This document shows positions 1 to 12,688 of a stretch of DNA of 64,000 nucleotides, piece after piece. Position 1 is the first letter of the stretch; each line of letters begins with the position of its first letter. The translations under genes and the position numbers were made by a program. Source of the DNA: Medicago truncatula (taxonomy: Eukaryota; Streptophyta; Magnoliopsida; Fabales; Fabaceae); the NCBI RefSeq assembly GCF_003473485.1, contig NC_053048.1:36576755-36640754 (forward strand), in the 5' to 3' direction. Under the pieces are notes generated by a model. That model had not been told where the DNA came from and ran no database searches. It saw only the letters and a program-made list of their open reading frames with translations.

Positions 1-40
1 CCGTGTCGTGTCCGTGTCTGTGTCCGTGTCCGTGTCCGTG
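1..40. repeat. CCGTGT-type hexanucleotide microsatellite
   Basis: About six and a half imperfect copies of a six-base unit (ccgtgt with small variants) run from the window edge to about position 40. They lie in an intron of the minus-strand STE24 gene, just past its fifth exon. Only the part inside the window can be seen. Confidence 0.8.
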
Positions 41-69
41 CTTCATAGATTTGAAGGAAGGATGCGAAC

Positions 70-2385
70 CTTATTAAAGCCATGACGGGACTCAATCACA
101 AAAGTTGAGTAAAGAGAAAAAGGCAAATCAGTTGTCTGCACAAAAGGTAGAAGAGCACAATAAATTTCATTGAAATAAAGATGTTATTAAGATTGATAAT
201 GATATTCAATGCACATTTATCACATGCACCAGAAAGCTAGCATACACCACTAATCCTCTGAAATAAAAAATGTAATACAAATGAAAGCTAGCATAAACCT
301 AACTCAACCCCAAAAGACAAGCAGCCCACTAACATAGATCTCAACAAACCCAAAGTTACTTTAGTCACTAGAAATAAAAACTGTCAAAAACGTACTTGTG
401 ACCAGATCATCAAACCAGCTAAAAAGCCAAGGGTATGAAATATTTCATTTTCTGCATTGAGACCAGCTAATGTCACAAAATCTCCTGATTTCTGCAATCA
501 ATAGACATCAAATAGCAATTTTAGATTGGGAAGATATGAGTTTATACTTCATAAACACTGCACAAAATTCTCACCTTCCAAAACCAGGGCAATACTTTGA
601 AGTACAAAATCGTAGAGTCTGTGATAATAGTCACCAACGCATGAACAAAATGGAAGTGGCTGGACAAAGTAAAAAAATGGTCATGTCATGCGTAAGAATG
701 CTAGTGAGAAAGACAGTAACAGAAATTTGCACTTGTCAGCAAATTCCCAGAAGCAACTTTGAGATTGCAATATGATACCATCATCCAGTGAAAGAAATTC
801 ATGTGAGAAAGAACTAACCTTTTATCAAGACTATAGGCTCTAGATTTCTCAAATTTCTCTTGGCTGATTACTCCTTCTAAAGACTTTGGAAGAGTAGGAA
901 GTTTGAGTGCCTTGTGTTGTCGCAAATCCAAGTAAGATTCAAAAATGTACATCAATATCATAAACCCTGAAAATGGATTGGATCAGATAAATCCTATATT
1001 TTATTTTCAATATTCACCTGTGGAGAACTACTAAAGTAGTACAAAAAAACAATATGGGACAGTCAGAACTAGGACAAATCGAATTCAAATGACACAAGAA
1101 AGAACGAAGACTTCTCAATAAGAATAGTGGTGAAACTGGACTGGAGAGAAGAGACCGATTGGTTGTAGGATCTAGTGAATCTCAGCAGCAGCAAGCATTA
1201 AGATGCATTATAATTTAGCTTTGAAATTTGAGCAGTTGTATGTAATATTCATTCATCTGTTTCACTATGTCCTGTGGGTGCAAGCTTATAGTTTTCTATA
1301 TAATCAAACCACAAAAGAATCCATGTTTATTGCACATGTTATAGCGGTTTATTATTGTCATAGTTAACAAAAAGTTTCCACAAGAAAAATGCTCTGGAAC
1401 ACTTAAGCATAGCCAAATACGTTCATTCCACAACACCCATCAAATTCAAAATGCTTATGGATTAGTTCATACAACCAAACCCAGCATTTCATTGGAGGCG
1501 TCAAACCAGCTATGTCGATTAAAAATCCCAATACAGAAACAGCACAAGACCAATTACCACGAAGACTTGCGTATGTTTGGATGGAGGGTTTTGCAGGGCC
1601 AAGCCTATATTTTAGTATATATTTGAGATTTTAAAAAATTGAACGAATAACATGATAGATGATCATATAACATTTCAACCACACTTAGTTTATTTTCAGA
1701 ATATTTTTTAGTTTCCTTAATTTAGAAAAAGAAAAATGAGTCCTCCTTTCTCTTTTTCCTCCAAAACCTCCATCCCAAACATACCCTTATCCATCAAAAA
1801 CCACAACAACCAACGCCTTTCCCAATAAGGTGAACTTGGCTATCAAGAACCATCTATAGTGACAGAACATTTAAATCCAAATCTCTACTTCCATAATTCT
1901 TAATCATAATCTATATCTTAATGACAAGATTTACCGCAAAAGGTGACATTGTGGACCCCATCAGCCAAACAACCACAGTTATAATTTCAATTCAAAACCC
2001 TATTTCCAACCAAAGGGGGTTTCCATTTCCAAGGGGTTTCATCATTTCAAGTTATATTTTTTTAAACTAATAATAAAAACAAAAATCAACGGGATTTCCA
2101 TTTTCAAATAAAATTCCAATTACACAATTTCAACAAGTTTGTTTCATTTTCAATTCAAAGATCAAATAAAAGGGGCCAAATTTCAAGAATAACCCAGAAT
2201 TCAGAATCAAGCTAAAACCCTAAACCCTAATCATTAAGCCATAAAAAAACGTAATTTCGTAGAAAGATAGAAACTTTGATGAAAATTGCATGACCTAGAA
2301 GGTGAATGAAAAGAAAAAGGAAAAAAACGAAAGCGTGAAATGAAGGGTTCTTACCAACAACAGCTTCCATGTAGGGAAACGCCAT
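70..2385 (-). CDS. STE24: CAAX prenyl protease 1 (STE24/FACE1 type), 5' part, runs off left edge
   Basis: Five coding exons join in frame on the minus strand: 2355-2385, 819-966, 575-659, 396-491 and 70-135, each flanked by GT and AG. The product starts MAFPYMEAVVG and continues through YLDLRQ, LPTLPKSLEGVISQEKFEKSRAYSLDK, FHFVH, HTLGFLAGLMIWSQ and LPFSLYSTFVIESRHGFNK. This is the N-terminal transmembrane part of eukaryotic STE24, the zinc metalloprotease of the ER and nuclear membranes that removes the last three residues of prenylated CAAX proteins. The catalytic HExxH exon lies beyond the left edge, so activity cannot be judged. Intron 1 is long (967-2354). The exons are too short to appear as open frames; identification rests on splice-joined translation compared with the family as I know it. 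Very likely an intact housekeeping gene. Confidence 0.93.
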
Positions 2386-2500
2386 GGTTGACAGAGGCGG
2401 TGATGAACAAAGCTAGCTAAGAACGAAACGAAGAAGAGTGAGAAAATCGCAAATTTATAGCGAGAAAGAGAGAAATCGGTTATATAAAATGAATTAAATG
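2386..2500 (-). promoter_or_regulatory. STE24 leader and core promoter
   Basis: Upstream of the STE24 start codon, a TATA-like run (read tttatata on the minus strand, about 2478-2488) lies roughly 95 bases before the ATG. The stretch between is GA/CT-rich leader. The whole block is duplicated at 10457-10594. Its promoter role is inferred from position. Confidence 0.5.
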
Positions 2501-4425
2501 TATTTTACTTATATGATAAATATTTTAGTCTATTATTTTTCAAAAAATAAAAAATTGAAGTCTTTTAATTTAACCATTAAATCCAGAGTTATATTCCCAT
2601 GCGCATTAAAAAACGTTTATCATTAAATGGATCTCAGTTATTCTTAAATGAATTTTAGTTATTTAAGGTGATTAAGCTATGTAATTGTATGCAATAGTGC
2701 AAATGAATTATAAAAGAAAAATCAATCAATACAATTAAATATGAAATTATAAAACATTTTAACAATTTCACACAAATTAAAAAATATAATTAATTGAGTA
2801 TGAGAAAATGAAATTTTGAATAGCCAAGCAATTATGTTTGAGTGGTTAATGAACTCTAATGAATTGTTTGGAAGATTCGAGTTTAATTTTTAGGAAGAAG
2901 AATATTTTATCCGTTTTTATTTACGTTCTGACCAAACTTCAGATTATCAATGTGTTTTTTTCTCCCGAGAATCGAAGGATAAAAAAAAATGAAATTTTGA
3001 ATCATTTATAAAAGTGTCATTCATGGATGACAATATGAGGCAATATTTTTTTTTTTTAAAGAAGATAGATTAATAATAATTAATGACATGGTATGAAAAG
3101 AGTCATTAATGTTTTATTAATATTGTAAATTGATTTATGATTTATGATACAATTATTTTTGGAAAGTGCTTTATAATTTCGAACAGAGGTAATAAGATAC
3201 TCCCTCCTTGTTTTATTATGTCATTTTGAAGAAAAATAATATTTGTGTTTGGTATGTCACTTTACAATACTAATGAAATAACAATAAATTAACTTAGTTT
3301 GTAAGAAGTTGATCCATAGCCCACAAGAGCATGGAATCAACTCCTGCTGCTAGCCCAAATAGGTCTTTAATGGATCATGAGTGATCTATAAGTACCTCTA
3401 TTAACGTTAACTGAGTCTTCCTTAACACTAATGAGTCTCAGAATCCAACTCACCTAAATTTTATATTATCATAAGAGAAAAAAAAAATGCACTACGACCG
3501 CGGTTGTGGAACTTGATAGGTGCTTTAATTTCCACATGACTCTTAAGTTTTTTATTTACTAGACACAACAATTCAGATACAAAACCCCTAATGTTATCCT
3601 AGTTTGTGCATTAAAAAACTCTTCATGTTTCTCAATGCTATACCTGATTCTAAAAATTTTTGGCCTCCTGTCATATTGCTAACATGTTACTACAAATAGG
3701 TCTATATGGTTCAAGATCAATGCATAATGTCAATGTGGAAGGAGGTTGCATCCATTTGCTCATTAGATTGAGCTCAAAACATGCATGTTTAGTCCTTTAG
3801 CTTTTCCTGGTGCTTATACTCATTATTATCTCAAAATGCAAAATGTTTATGTTCCACTTCTGCATCTAGAGTTACTGGGAGGAGCTAGTAGCCTCAGATT
3901 ATTCAACAGTAATTAGTTCCTAATCACTAATGAATATTATCACCATATCTACTACTTCTAAGTAGCCTTTCTTGTTTCGTGTGTATATATATATAGAAAA
4001 ATGTACATCATTTTATCAGAAAATAAAATCTGAGAGGCACCAAAGAAAAGTAAAAAGGAGTTCATCTCAAATTTATCTATAAATATAGATGGAATATTAG
4101 AAGAACAGGGTTTATGAATTTATACATAGATCAAAAAAATCTTGTACATCAAATTCGAATTGAAACCACACTAAGTATCAGAGATTTTCTTTGACTGAAT
4201 CTCACCAATATAAACTGTAGTCACCGTAGCATAACTTGAAAATCTTCCTCAAGCCCAGCTTCTTTAAAACAGTGGCCACTCAAACAAGTTTCGAATATTG
4301 AAGATTTTGCCTACATCTGATACTGCTTATGGAAGTTGTTTGCTAGTGCAGCATTTTGCTGGTCAAATTCATCTCATTTTGCCACTGGAAGCTCAATGTT
4401 CGTTGCAGAATGAATGATGCTATTG
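2501..4425. other. Intergenic spacer between TNL-1 and STE24
   Basis: No gene seen. Most of this stretch aligns with 11390-12688 as the flank of the tandem duplication. A block of about 590 bases at 3115-3705 has no counterpart there, so it is either an insertion here or a deletion in the other copy. It starts near a Stowaway-like actccctcc motif at about 3200. Bases 2821-2900 resemble a decayed tRNA-derived SINE (agtggtta box A-like, ttcgagttt box B-like) and are shared with about 11700. The part next to 4425 is probably TNL-1 3' UTR. Confidence 0.5.
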
Positions 4426-7400
4426 TCAAGGACTGACGACTGTTTGATCTTGAAACACTTCAACAACTTGTTTGCACACCAAACGGCAGCCACTACTGAA
4501 TATTCGCAATGAATGGCAACAATAACATTTCAATGAAAATTCAACGCCATCCCAATAATCATCTTGGAGAATCTTGTCGCGGAATTGTTCAATGGACAAG
4601 TAGAGAATATAAAGGTGAGGATAACATGGATCCATAGGAGGTAATCTCCTGGTGCTGATCAAGATCAGCTGCTTACCATTAGGTGAAAACAAATAACAAT
4701 CAATCTCATGATTGCACAGTTCAGGTGGGAAGGTATAACTCACTAGCTGGAAACACAATGCAAATCCTACCCATTCATCTTGCGGCAAATTATTAGGGAT
4801 ATGTACTTTAGCCCAGGAAACAGATCCTTGAGAAACACACCAAGATGGAATTTCATCCCCTGGGAATGGGATAAGCATGTCAAATCTGGTCGCGGGTAGA
4901 CAGCGTCCCTGCAGCACATAATTGTGTGAAGTTGAATAAGTAACAAGATATAGGAGATTATGTCATACACCCAAAGGCTGAAACTTTTACAGCCAAGTTA
5001 ATTTTACAGCTCATATTCTATTTGCGGCCGTGTTACACATTGATTAACTTAATGTATCACCATGAAAGTAGTTCAATAATTTACAGTTACAGATAAATCA
5101 AATGGATACATACCTTCATAAAGCTCTCTATTGGATCAAATTTACGAGTTTCCAATGAATCACAATTGCTTGCATCCAATTGCATTATTCTTGATGGAAG
5201 CTCTGGCAACAATTGAAGCTGTTCGCACCAATTTAGACAAAGAAATCTCAGTCTTGAAAGTTTAGAAATGCTGCTTGGTATGATAACAAAATTGTTACCA
5301 GTTAGATCCAAAGACTTCAAAGATGATAGGTGGTGAAAATAATTCGGGATCGATTCTTCAGAAAGATTACAATAACTTAGGTTTAAATATTTCAAAGAAT
5401 GTAAGCTCAGGAAAGAAGTTGGTAATCTGAATCCAGTGGAAGCTGATTGACCCCCAAACATCCAATTGAAGGGAAACCAGTTCGTTGACATTGCCGGTGG
5501 CCCTTGGCAACCAGCAAATGATAATACTTTAAGATTATCTAGATAGAAAATGAAGGAAGGTAGTTCATCAATAGCAGTATCATTGGCATGAAGTTCCTTC
5601 AAACACTGTATTTCCTTTAATCCATCTGGCAATCTACAAAGTCTTGAACATCCAGAAATGTTCAAAATTATGAGGGAATTCAATCCATGAATGGTATCCG
5701 GAAGGCAAACAAGACTTTTGCAGTCCTTTAAGTTCAAATTAGTAAGTCCAACTAGGCTTCCAAGTGATAAGGGCAGTTTTCTTATATCTGTTCCTTTTAA
5801 AGCAAGGATTGATAAATTTTCCATTTTTTCCCCAAACTCTGGAAGGAATTTAAATTCACTGCAGCCTGACAGAATTAACTTCTTCAGGGAACTCATCTCC
5901 AACTTCCCGGGAAGCGATTTTAGACTTTTGCAGTTTTTTAAACTCACTACAACAACTTTCTTGTGGTGTACAAGGGATAGATGAACCTCAGTTAGGATTG
6001 AGCAGCCTTTAAGAATCAATTTTTCAAGATTTGGAACCCCGGAAAAATCTGGCAATCTCTTTAGGTTCTTGGAAAATTTCAAATTCAGATACTTCAGCTT
6101 TTCCATAAACTGCTCAAAATTGTAAAATATGAAAAGATTATCAGCATCAAATGTCACAGTGATAAAACTTTATAGATCTCTTTGTAAAAGGACCTTACAT
6201 ATACTCCGTGCCAAAGTTTTTCGATTTTGCTATGAGATAATTTAATGTCAACAACTTCATCCAGCTGATTTGTTTGCGCTAGAGTCTTAAGAGGACATCC
6301 TCTCCACCGAAGAACTTTCAGCGAACAAGGAAGGCAGCTGAGGCCAAGGGGAAGTTGCACCTCATTTAAGTTGAGCAATTTTAGCTGACTTGTTTTTGAG
6401 AATGCTTCAGTGCTCCAGCGTGCTTCATATGGTTGAAGTAAGTTCAGAACTACACTGCTAATTTTTTCAGTTCCCTACAAAATCATAATCTCTTAGAATG
6501 TAAGTGATTCTTATTCAACATAGAATGAGGGGGACACAATCTTAAACAAAAAAAAATAAATTGTAGGTATTGCCCTGTGTGTATCTTAAAACCAATTATC
6601 CAACAGTGGCAAAAAAAATAGTAAGCACCTTATTTTTTGTCAACACAGAATCGATGTCCTCTTTAGACCATAACCTGCTACATCTGCCAGGATCATTTGG
6701 AGATTCCTGAAATACAATATTCCTGCCCATTTCTTGAAGCAAATCATGCATCCCCAATTTATTATTGACCCGATCTAGAGTTATCAAAGATCTGTCAATC
6801 AAAACTTGAATTATAATTTTGGGGAAATAACCACAATTTTCTAATATATCTATTACTTTATCTATCTTCATTCCCTTGAAGAAACACGCAATATCAAGAA
6901 ATACATCCTTCTCCATTGGATCTAAGCTCTCATAACTTATTTCCAGTTTATCTTGGATTTTACGTAGAGGCACACTTCTTATTTTTTTAATGGCACTATG
7001 CCAAAGATCAACATTTCTTCCATAAAGATAGGAACCAAACACCTCAAGTGCCAATGGAAGACCACCAGTATAGTCCACCACTTCTTTGGACAAATCCAAA
7101 TAGCCTTCTTGTGGTTTATCTCCTTTAAAGGCTTTCAAACAAAAGAGATTAAGAGCTTCATTTTGGAATAACATCCAAACCTCATAAGTTTTATGTACTC
7201 CATGTGTCATTAACAAGTGTTTATCTCTCGTTGTGATTATTACTCTACTTCCCGGACCAAACCAGTCTTGCTTCCCAGCCATATTCTCCAACTGGTTTAA
7301 TTCATTCACATCATCAAGAACAAGTAGAACCTTTTTCCTACGGAAAGAGTTTTGTATTGTTTTTTTGCCATCATACAAATTATGAAAATCATTCCTACTT

Positions 7401-8757
7401 ATACTCATATGAGAAAGAAGTTGTCTTTGTAAGTGAACTAAACCATTTGTCTCAGATATCTCTCTAACATTTTCTAGAAAGCAAGTAAGTTGAAATTCAC
7501 ATCGGATTGCTTCATAGACCGCTCTAGCAATAGTTGACTTGCCTATGCCACCCATACCCCATATGCCGATAAAGCGAACGTCATTCAACCCCATACCTAT
7601 GAGCTTGTTCACTTCCTCCACCTTTGACTCAATCCCAACAAGGTTCTCTGTACAAGATGACAATTTAGGAACCAGCTTTCTATGTATGTGTTGAGCAATG
7701 CTTTCAACTAGTAATGCCTCATGCCTGTTCAGATCAAACAAAAGCAGCCAACAACCAAACCTTAAGCAAATAAATTGAAACAAACTAAAAATATAAGTTC
7801 TTATTTTACCTTTTGATCCAAGGTAAAATCTGAAACACATTCAATGTCACACTATGAAGGACCAAGTAAACTCAAAAGTCAAGGCTATTAAATGTAATTT
7901 GTAAATGATTATGCCCCGTCAGATGAAATATGAGGTAAAGCAAAACACATGTGTGATTTTGAATTTTTAACACAGGTAAACTCATGCAAATGAGTATGCT
8001 TGACATTTGATATTAGGAAGAATTGGTCAAGATGAGTAATAAAGAATAGACTCTAAACTGTTAGAATATACAAATACAAGAAGTAACCGTACATTTGTGT
8101 GTTTAGCACCAAAATAATTAAATAATATGTGAAAACTGAACTTTCCAATCTCTTTAATCAAATGGATCTCATCAATGAACTCCACAACCATGTTTATATA
8201 ATGATGAGATAACTAACTTACTGGCCCTTGGAATCCCATCCAGAGTAACCAGCAACTTTATTCATTGCATTTCTCCATCTTTCAACCCTATCACTGTTTT
8301 GACCAAATTTCTCTAGATGTTTTCTGAAGGCTTCCTCAAAGCTTCCTCTTTGATGCCTTACATCAGACGGATCCACACCATAGAAGACTGGCAAAACATG
8401 CAGGTTGTTATTGCTGCTGCACTCCATGATCATTTGAAGCTCATCCAAACACCAAGTGGAAGATGCATAGTCTGGTGAGATAATAGTGATGGCAAACATA
8501 GAATCTTTTATTGCATTGATTAGCTTTTCTGAAATGTTTTTCCCTCTCTCAAGGTCTTTGTCATCTCTGAAAGTTGTGATCCCTTTTCTTTCAAGGGCAG
8601 CGCGTAAATGATCAGTGAATCCTTTGCGTGTATCTTCTCCTCGAAAACTCAAAAACACATGGTAGCTGCATAACCGTGTGGTCGAACTTGAACTGCATGG
8701 AGAGGAAGAAGATGCTTCACATATAGTGAATGTTGCCATTTGTTCAATAATTGGCAC
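4426..8757 (-). CDS. TIR-NBS-LRR immune receptor (TNL-1), five exons with C-JID
   Basis: Deduced exons on the minus strand: 8222-8757 (TIR), 6629-7724 (NB-ARC), 6199-6474, 5114-6109 (LRR) and 4426-4908 (C-terminal jelly-roll/Ig-like domain, C-JID). They sum to 3387 bases, giving 1128 residues with no break. The TIR domain spans about residues 32-170 (YHVFLSFRGEDTR) and keeps the glutamate of STWCLDEL (E106), the position used for NAD cleavage in plant TIRs. NB-ARC motifs follow in order: P-loop GMGGIGKST (Ser for the usual Thr), FLENVRE, kinase-2 VLLVLDDV, RNBS-B GSRVIITTRD, GLPLALE, FLDIACFF and MHD (GMHDLLQEMG). Next come LRRs with LxxLxxLNLxxC spacing, then the post-LRR domain (GDEIPSW, FSPNG). 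Predicted cytoplasmic or nuclear effector sensor; the ligand is unknown. A second ATG at codon 7 is an alternative start. Tandem partner of TNL-2. Confidence 0.93.
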
Positions 8758-9730
8758 AACCTTCTAGTTTGTACTGTGGTAGCTGTGTTATTTTATGTAT
8801 GCTGCTTTTAACAGTGACAGTGTTTGAGACAAGATAATGTGTAAATGGTGCACCATATTATTGTGTTTATAGATGAATCAGGAGAATCCCTCGTAAGCTT
8901 TGATCGGTTAGTAGGAATAATGCATATATGTAAGGTTGAAGTTTAAATGCCGGATAATACAAAAAAAAAAAATGAATCTGGAGACTAATGTTATTGGTAC
9001 ACCATGAACTGTATCTATCACTTGTGTAGTATTGATTAATAAGTAATATTTTGAGTTATCTCTCCACCATATCCAAAGCTTCTTCCTCCTCCCCATGTAG
9101 CTTTTTTTCTTTCGGCGTCCGTTGATGAACTTTTAAGTGTGGTAAAAATGTGCCAGAATAATGTAAAATATAATTCGTCTTTATAAAGACTGATTAATTC
9201 GTTTTCTTAGAGATTGATTAATGTCTCATATATATATTATGTAATTTGAGACATTACATATTACATAATAACTCCTACTTTTGTTTCTTTCCAATTGTTA
9301 GCTATTAAGAAAATTTTGTTTCTTCTTTCAAAAAAAATTTTTGTTTCTATTTATACATCGTTTTAAAATTTAAACGTTTTTTTTTAAAACAAATTTCACG
9401 ATTACTCTTTTACCAACAAATTTCATATTATATATGAATTTTTGTTGTCAATTATTATACTCTTTCCTTAACAATTAGTTATTTTACACTTGCACAAATG
9501 CAAAAAGAGTAAATAAAAAAAAAATGGTCAATAAAGATAAATATATATTTAAGATTTGTTTGTAAACACGTGTGGTAATTTAGGGTGACTTAACTCATTT
9601 AAATTGTAATTAAGAGAATTAAGAGTGATTTAATTAAAGTTGGATATAACACTTATGTGACTTAAGTAAGTAATGTGAAATGCATTTTTGTCAATTTGTA
9701 TGGAATGAAACAATTTTGGATGGAAGAAGA
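8758..9730. other. Spacer upstream of TNL-1
   Basis: AT-rich, no gene seen. The first 100 bases or so align loosely with the 5' flank of TNL-2 (shared agtgtttgagaca block), so the duplicated unit ends near here. The TNL-1 promoter should lie within it, but I see no distinctive element. Confidence 0.4.
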
Positions 9731-10063
9731 GCCATTTTTTAACACATTTCAATCAAAATAAATCACCTCATTCAATTTTGATTTTCCTTTACCTATTAAC
9801 CGGTAATACAAGTTGTTGAACAAAACATCTCTCAAACAAACAAAAAAAAGTTGAACAAAATCACCATGGATCCTTCAAGGTTCTCAGCAAATCAGACGGC
9901 TCCTTCTCTGTCCATAACTCATCCCCTTCAATGTCTTATTCGCAAGCTCTGGTGGCCGTTTTCAGTTGGATTTAATTTGAAACAAAGTGAAACAGGTAAC
10001 CGGTAAAGGAAATAAAAAAGTGGATTACATGGCTTATTTTGATTGGAGTGTGTTAAAAGAGAA
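9731..10063. mobile_element. Terminal-inverted-repeat element carrying a short open frame
   Basis: The left end (about 9731-9808) and right end (about 9990-10063) are imperfect inverted repeats of about 70 bases. Both contain ttaacaca, caatcaaaataa and ttaccggtta-type blocks in opposite orientation. The size of about 330 bases fits a MITE or a small non-autonomous Mutator-like element. I could not settle a target-site duplication. The centre (about 9866-10000) is less AT-rich than its surroundings and open for 46 codons. Confidence 0.65.
9866..10006 (+). CDS. 46-codon open frame inside the TIR element, function unknown
   Basis: ATG in the context accATGg, then 46 sense codons and TAA. The peptide begins MDPSRFSANQ and contains IRKLWWPFS. 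I recognise no family. It lies wholly between the inverted repeats of the element at 9731-10063. It could be a fragment of a host gene caught by the element, or chance. Translation is not supported by anything beyond the good start context and local base composition. Confidence 0.2.
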   Translation: MDPSRFSANQTAPSLSITHPLQCLIRKLWWPFSVGFNLKQSETGNR

Positions 10064-10456
10064 TTTTAAAGAGTGTGACTCTAACATTTATCTTTTTAGT
10101 AGAATCTCAGTTTCGGTGGGTTGAACAGAGGTATAGGAATTGGAATGTGATATTCTAGGTATGCAGAAAATTAATAAACAATATTGATATTGATTTTGGA
10201 GTAATTAACTAAGTTGAAAACTACAACAACCATCCATCCCTTTCTTTCGTAGTAAAATATCCAAGTATACCTTTAATCAAAACTATGGACAATTGACCTT
10301 TCCACCCTCTTTATAGTTAGTGGCCTATTGGTCTTTTAAAAGATCACGTTTTCCTTGGTAAGAGACTGCACTTAATTATCATTCTCCAAAATATGTGATT
10401 GTAGTTGGGTGTATACACGATAATAGTATAAAATATGTTTAATTATTTAATTTAGA

Positions 10457-10594
10457 TGGTTGACAGAGACGGTGATGAACTATAAGTTAGCTAGAGCGAA
10501 ACGAACAAGAGTGAAAAAATCGCAAATTTAAAGAGAGAGAGATCGGTTGGTTATATATAAAAATATAAAAAATTAAGTAAATGTATTTTACTTA
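10457..10594 (-). pseudogene. Duplicated STE24 promoter and leader fragment, no coding exon
   Basis: Nearly collinear with 2383-2520: the same gttgacagag leader, gaacgaaacga-like block, aaaatcgcaaattta, agagagagatcggtt, TATA-like stretch and ttaaatgtattttacttat. Homology to the STE24 leader stops inside the initiator codon (gtcaaccat is shared, then diverges), so no STE24 protein can be made. It is the left edge of the second copy of the segmental duplication. Its minus-strand direction points toward TNL-1, 1.7 kb away. Confidence 0.85.
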
Positions 10595-10595
10595 T

Positions 10596-11137
10596 CGAGT
10601 AAATTACATTCCCCTCCCCTCAAAGATGTTTGAATTACACTCTCCTCCCCTCTTAAGTTAAAATATACACTCCCCTCCCCTCTTATTCAAAATATATTAG
10701 AAAAAATTTCATCCCCCTCCCCTAAGAGAAGCTTGAATTACATCCCCCTCCCCTCTTATGTTAAAATCTACACTTTACTCCCTCAATATTCTTTTTTATT
10801 ATTTCTAATAATCTAGCAAAAAATAATAATTTAACACACTTAAAAAAAATATTATTGCGGGTCTATTTTAATATAATAAAAAATTGAATACATATTTTTT
10901 GCTATTTTTTATTCACAATTTCATTAACATGTAGTTTTAAACTCTATTATAAAACATGAAACAACCCAAAACAAAATTAAAATATGTGAAAAATTACTAA
11001 AATCATTAAAACATGATTATTTAAAAGTTAATTTTATACTCTAATTTATAAAATCAATAGCAATATATTTAAATTTAATTATCATGACATTTAAACTATA
11101 AAGAAATGAATTAATTTTTCTTAAATGGTGATTCAAA

Positions 11138-11174
<37 letters not shown>

Positions 11175-11381
11175 GAATATTTATTTATGTTCAAATAGAT
11201 TAAAGTGTAGTGCATATTTAATTATTAAGGGAGAGGTTTGTAATTCAAGCATCTTATAAGAGAGGGGAGTATAAATTTTAACATAAAAAAAATATTGAGG
11301 GAGTAAAGTGTATATTTTAACTTAAGAGGGGAGGGGAGTGTAATTCAAACATCTTTGAAGGGAGGGGAGTGTAATTTACTC
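10596..11381. mobile_element. Inverted-repeat element, about 786 bp, 8-bp target duplication
   Basis: Begins gagtaaattac and ends gtaatttactc. The outer 75 bases are inverted repeats (CCCCTCCCCT-rich at one end, AGGGGAGGGG-rich at the other, with caaagatgtttgaatta blocks). The same motif recurs inward, giving a compound inverted repeat of about 180 bases on each side. It is flanked by the direct repeat ttacttat (10588-10595 and 11382-11389). The homologous site in the other duplication copy (2511) has a single uninterrupted ttacttat. The centre is AT-rich with a TA run at about 11143-11170 and has no open frame of note. A non-autonomous hAT- or Mutator-like DNA transposon is likely. Confidence 0.85.
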
Positions 11382-11389
11382 TTACTTAT

Positions 11390-12688
11390 ATGATAAACAT
11401 AAATAATTTAGCCTTTTATTCTTTAAATCAAATCCAGAGTTATATTCCTATGGGCATTAAAAAACGTTTATCATTTAATGGATCTCAGTAGTTATTCTTA
11501 AATGAATTTTAGTTACTTTAGGTGATTAGTCTATCCAATTGTATGTGATGCAAATGAATTCTAAAAAAAAAAGCAATCAAAACAATTAAATATGAAATTA
11601 TACAACATTTTAACAATTTCACGCAAATTAAAAAATATAATTAATTCAGCATGAGAAAGTGAAATTTTGAATTAAATTTTGAATAACCAAACAATTACGT
11701 TCAAGTGGTTAAGGAGCTCTACCAATAATTAATTGTTCAGAAGAGTCGAGTATAATTTTTAGGTGGAACAATATTTTGTCAGTTTATATTTACCTTCCGA
11801 CCAAACTTCAGATTATCAATTTTTTTTTTTCTTGAGAATTGAAGGGTAAAAAAAAAAAAAAATTTAAATCATTTATAAAAGTGTCATTCATGGATGACAT
11901 TATGAGGCGATATTAATTTTTTTTTCAAGAATATAGATTACTAATAATTAATAACATGGTATGAAAAGAGTCATTAATGTCTTTTTTTGTGGTGTCTGGT
12001 TCAAGATCAATGCAACATATGCATGATGACTACGAGGAAGGAGGTTGCATCCATTTGCTCGTTAGATTTTGCTTAAAAATGCATGTTTAATCCTTTAGCT
12101 TTTGCTGGTGATTATACTCACTGTCTCAAAAATTGAAAATGTTTGTTTCATTTCTGCATCCAGTTACTAAGAGGCAGGAGCTAGTAGCCTCGGCTAGCTT
12201 ATGTGTGAAGTTTTTCATCAAGAGTTCCTGATCAGCAGTGAATATTACCAATTTATCACCATAGCTACTGCTTCTAAGTAGCCTTTCTTGATTCTTATAT
12301 ATAGAAAGATGTACATGATTTTATCATAAAATAAAATCTGAGAGGCACCAAAGAAAATTAAAAAGGAGTTCATCTCAAATTTATCTATAAATATAGATGG
12401 AATATTAGATGATAACAGGATTTATAAATTTATAGATAGATTCAAACAATCTTATACATCAAGTATGAATTGAAACCACACTAAGTAACAGAGGTTTTCT
12501 TTGACTGAACCTCAAGCCCAGCTTCTTTAAAACAATGGCCACTCAAATAAGTTTCAAATATTGAAGATTTTGCCTGCATCTGATACTGCTTCTGTAAGTT
12601 GTTGGCTTGTGTAGCATTTTGCTGGTCAAGTTCATCTCATTTCGCCACAGGAAGCTCCATGTTCATCGCAGAATGAATGATGCTATTG
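11390..12688. other. Duplicated intergenic flank of TNL-2
   Basis: No gene. Aligns with 2521-4425 apart from the 590-base block absent here. It carries the same poly-T runs, the gtcattcatggatgaca block and the caagcccagcttctttaaaac block next to the gene end. The right part is probably TNL-2 3' UTR. Confidence 0.6.

Noticed and set aside
470-775. 101-codon plus-strand frame
   Set aside because: It is antisense to exons 3 and 4 of STE24; the minus strand splices into a recognisable protein.
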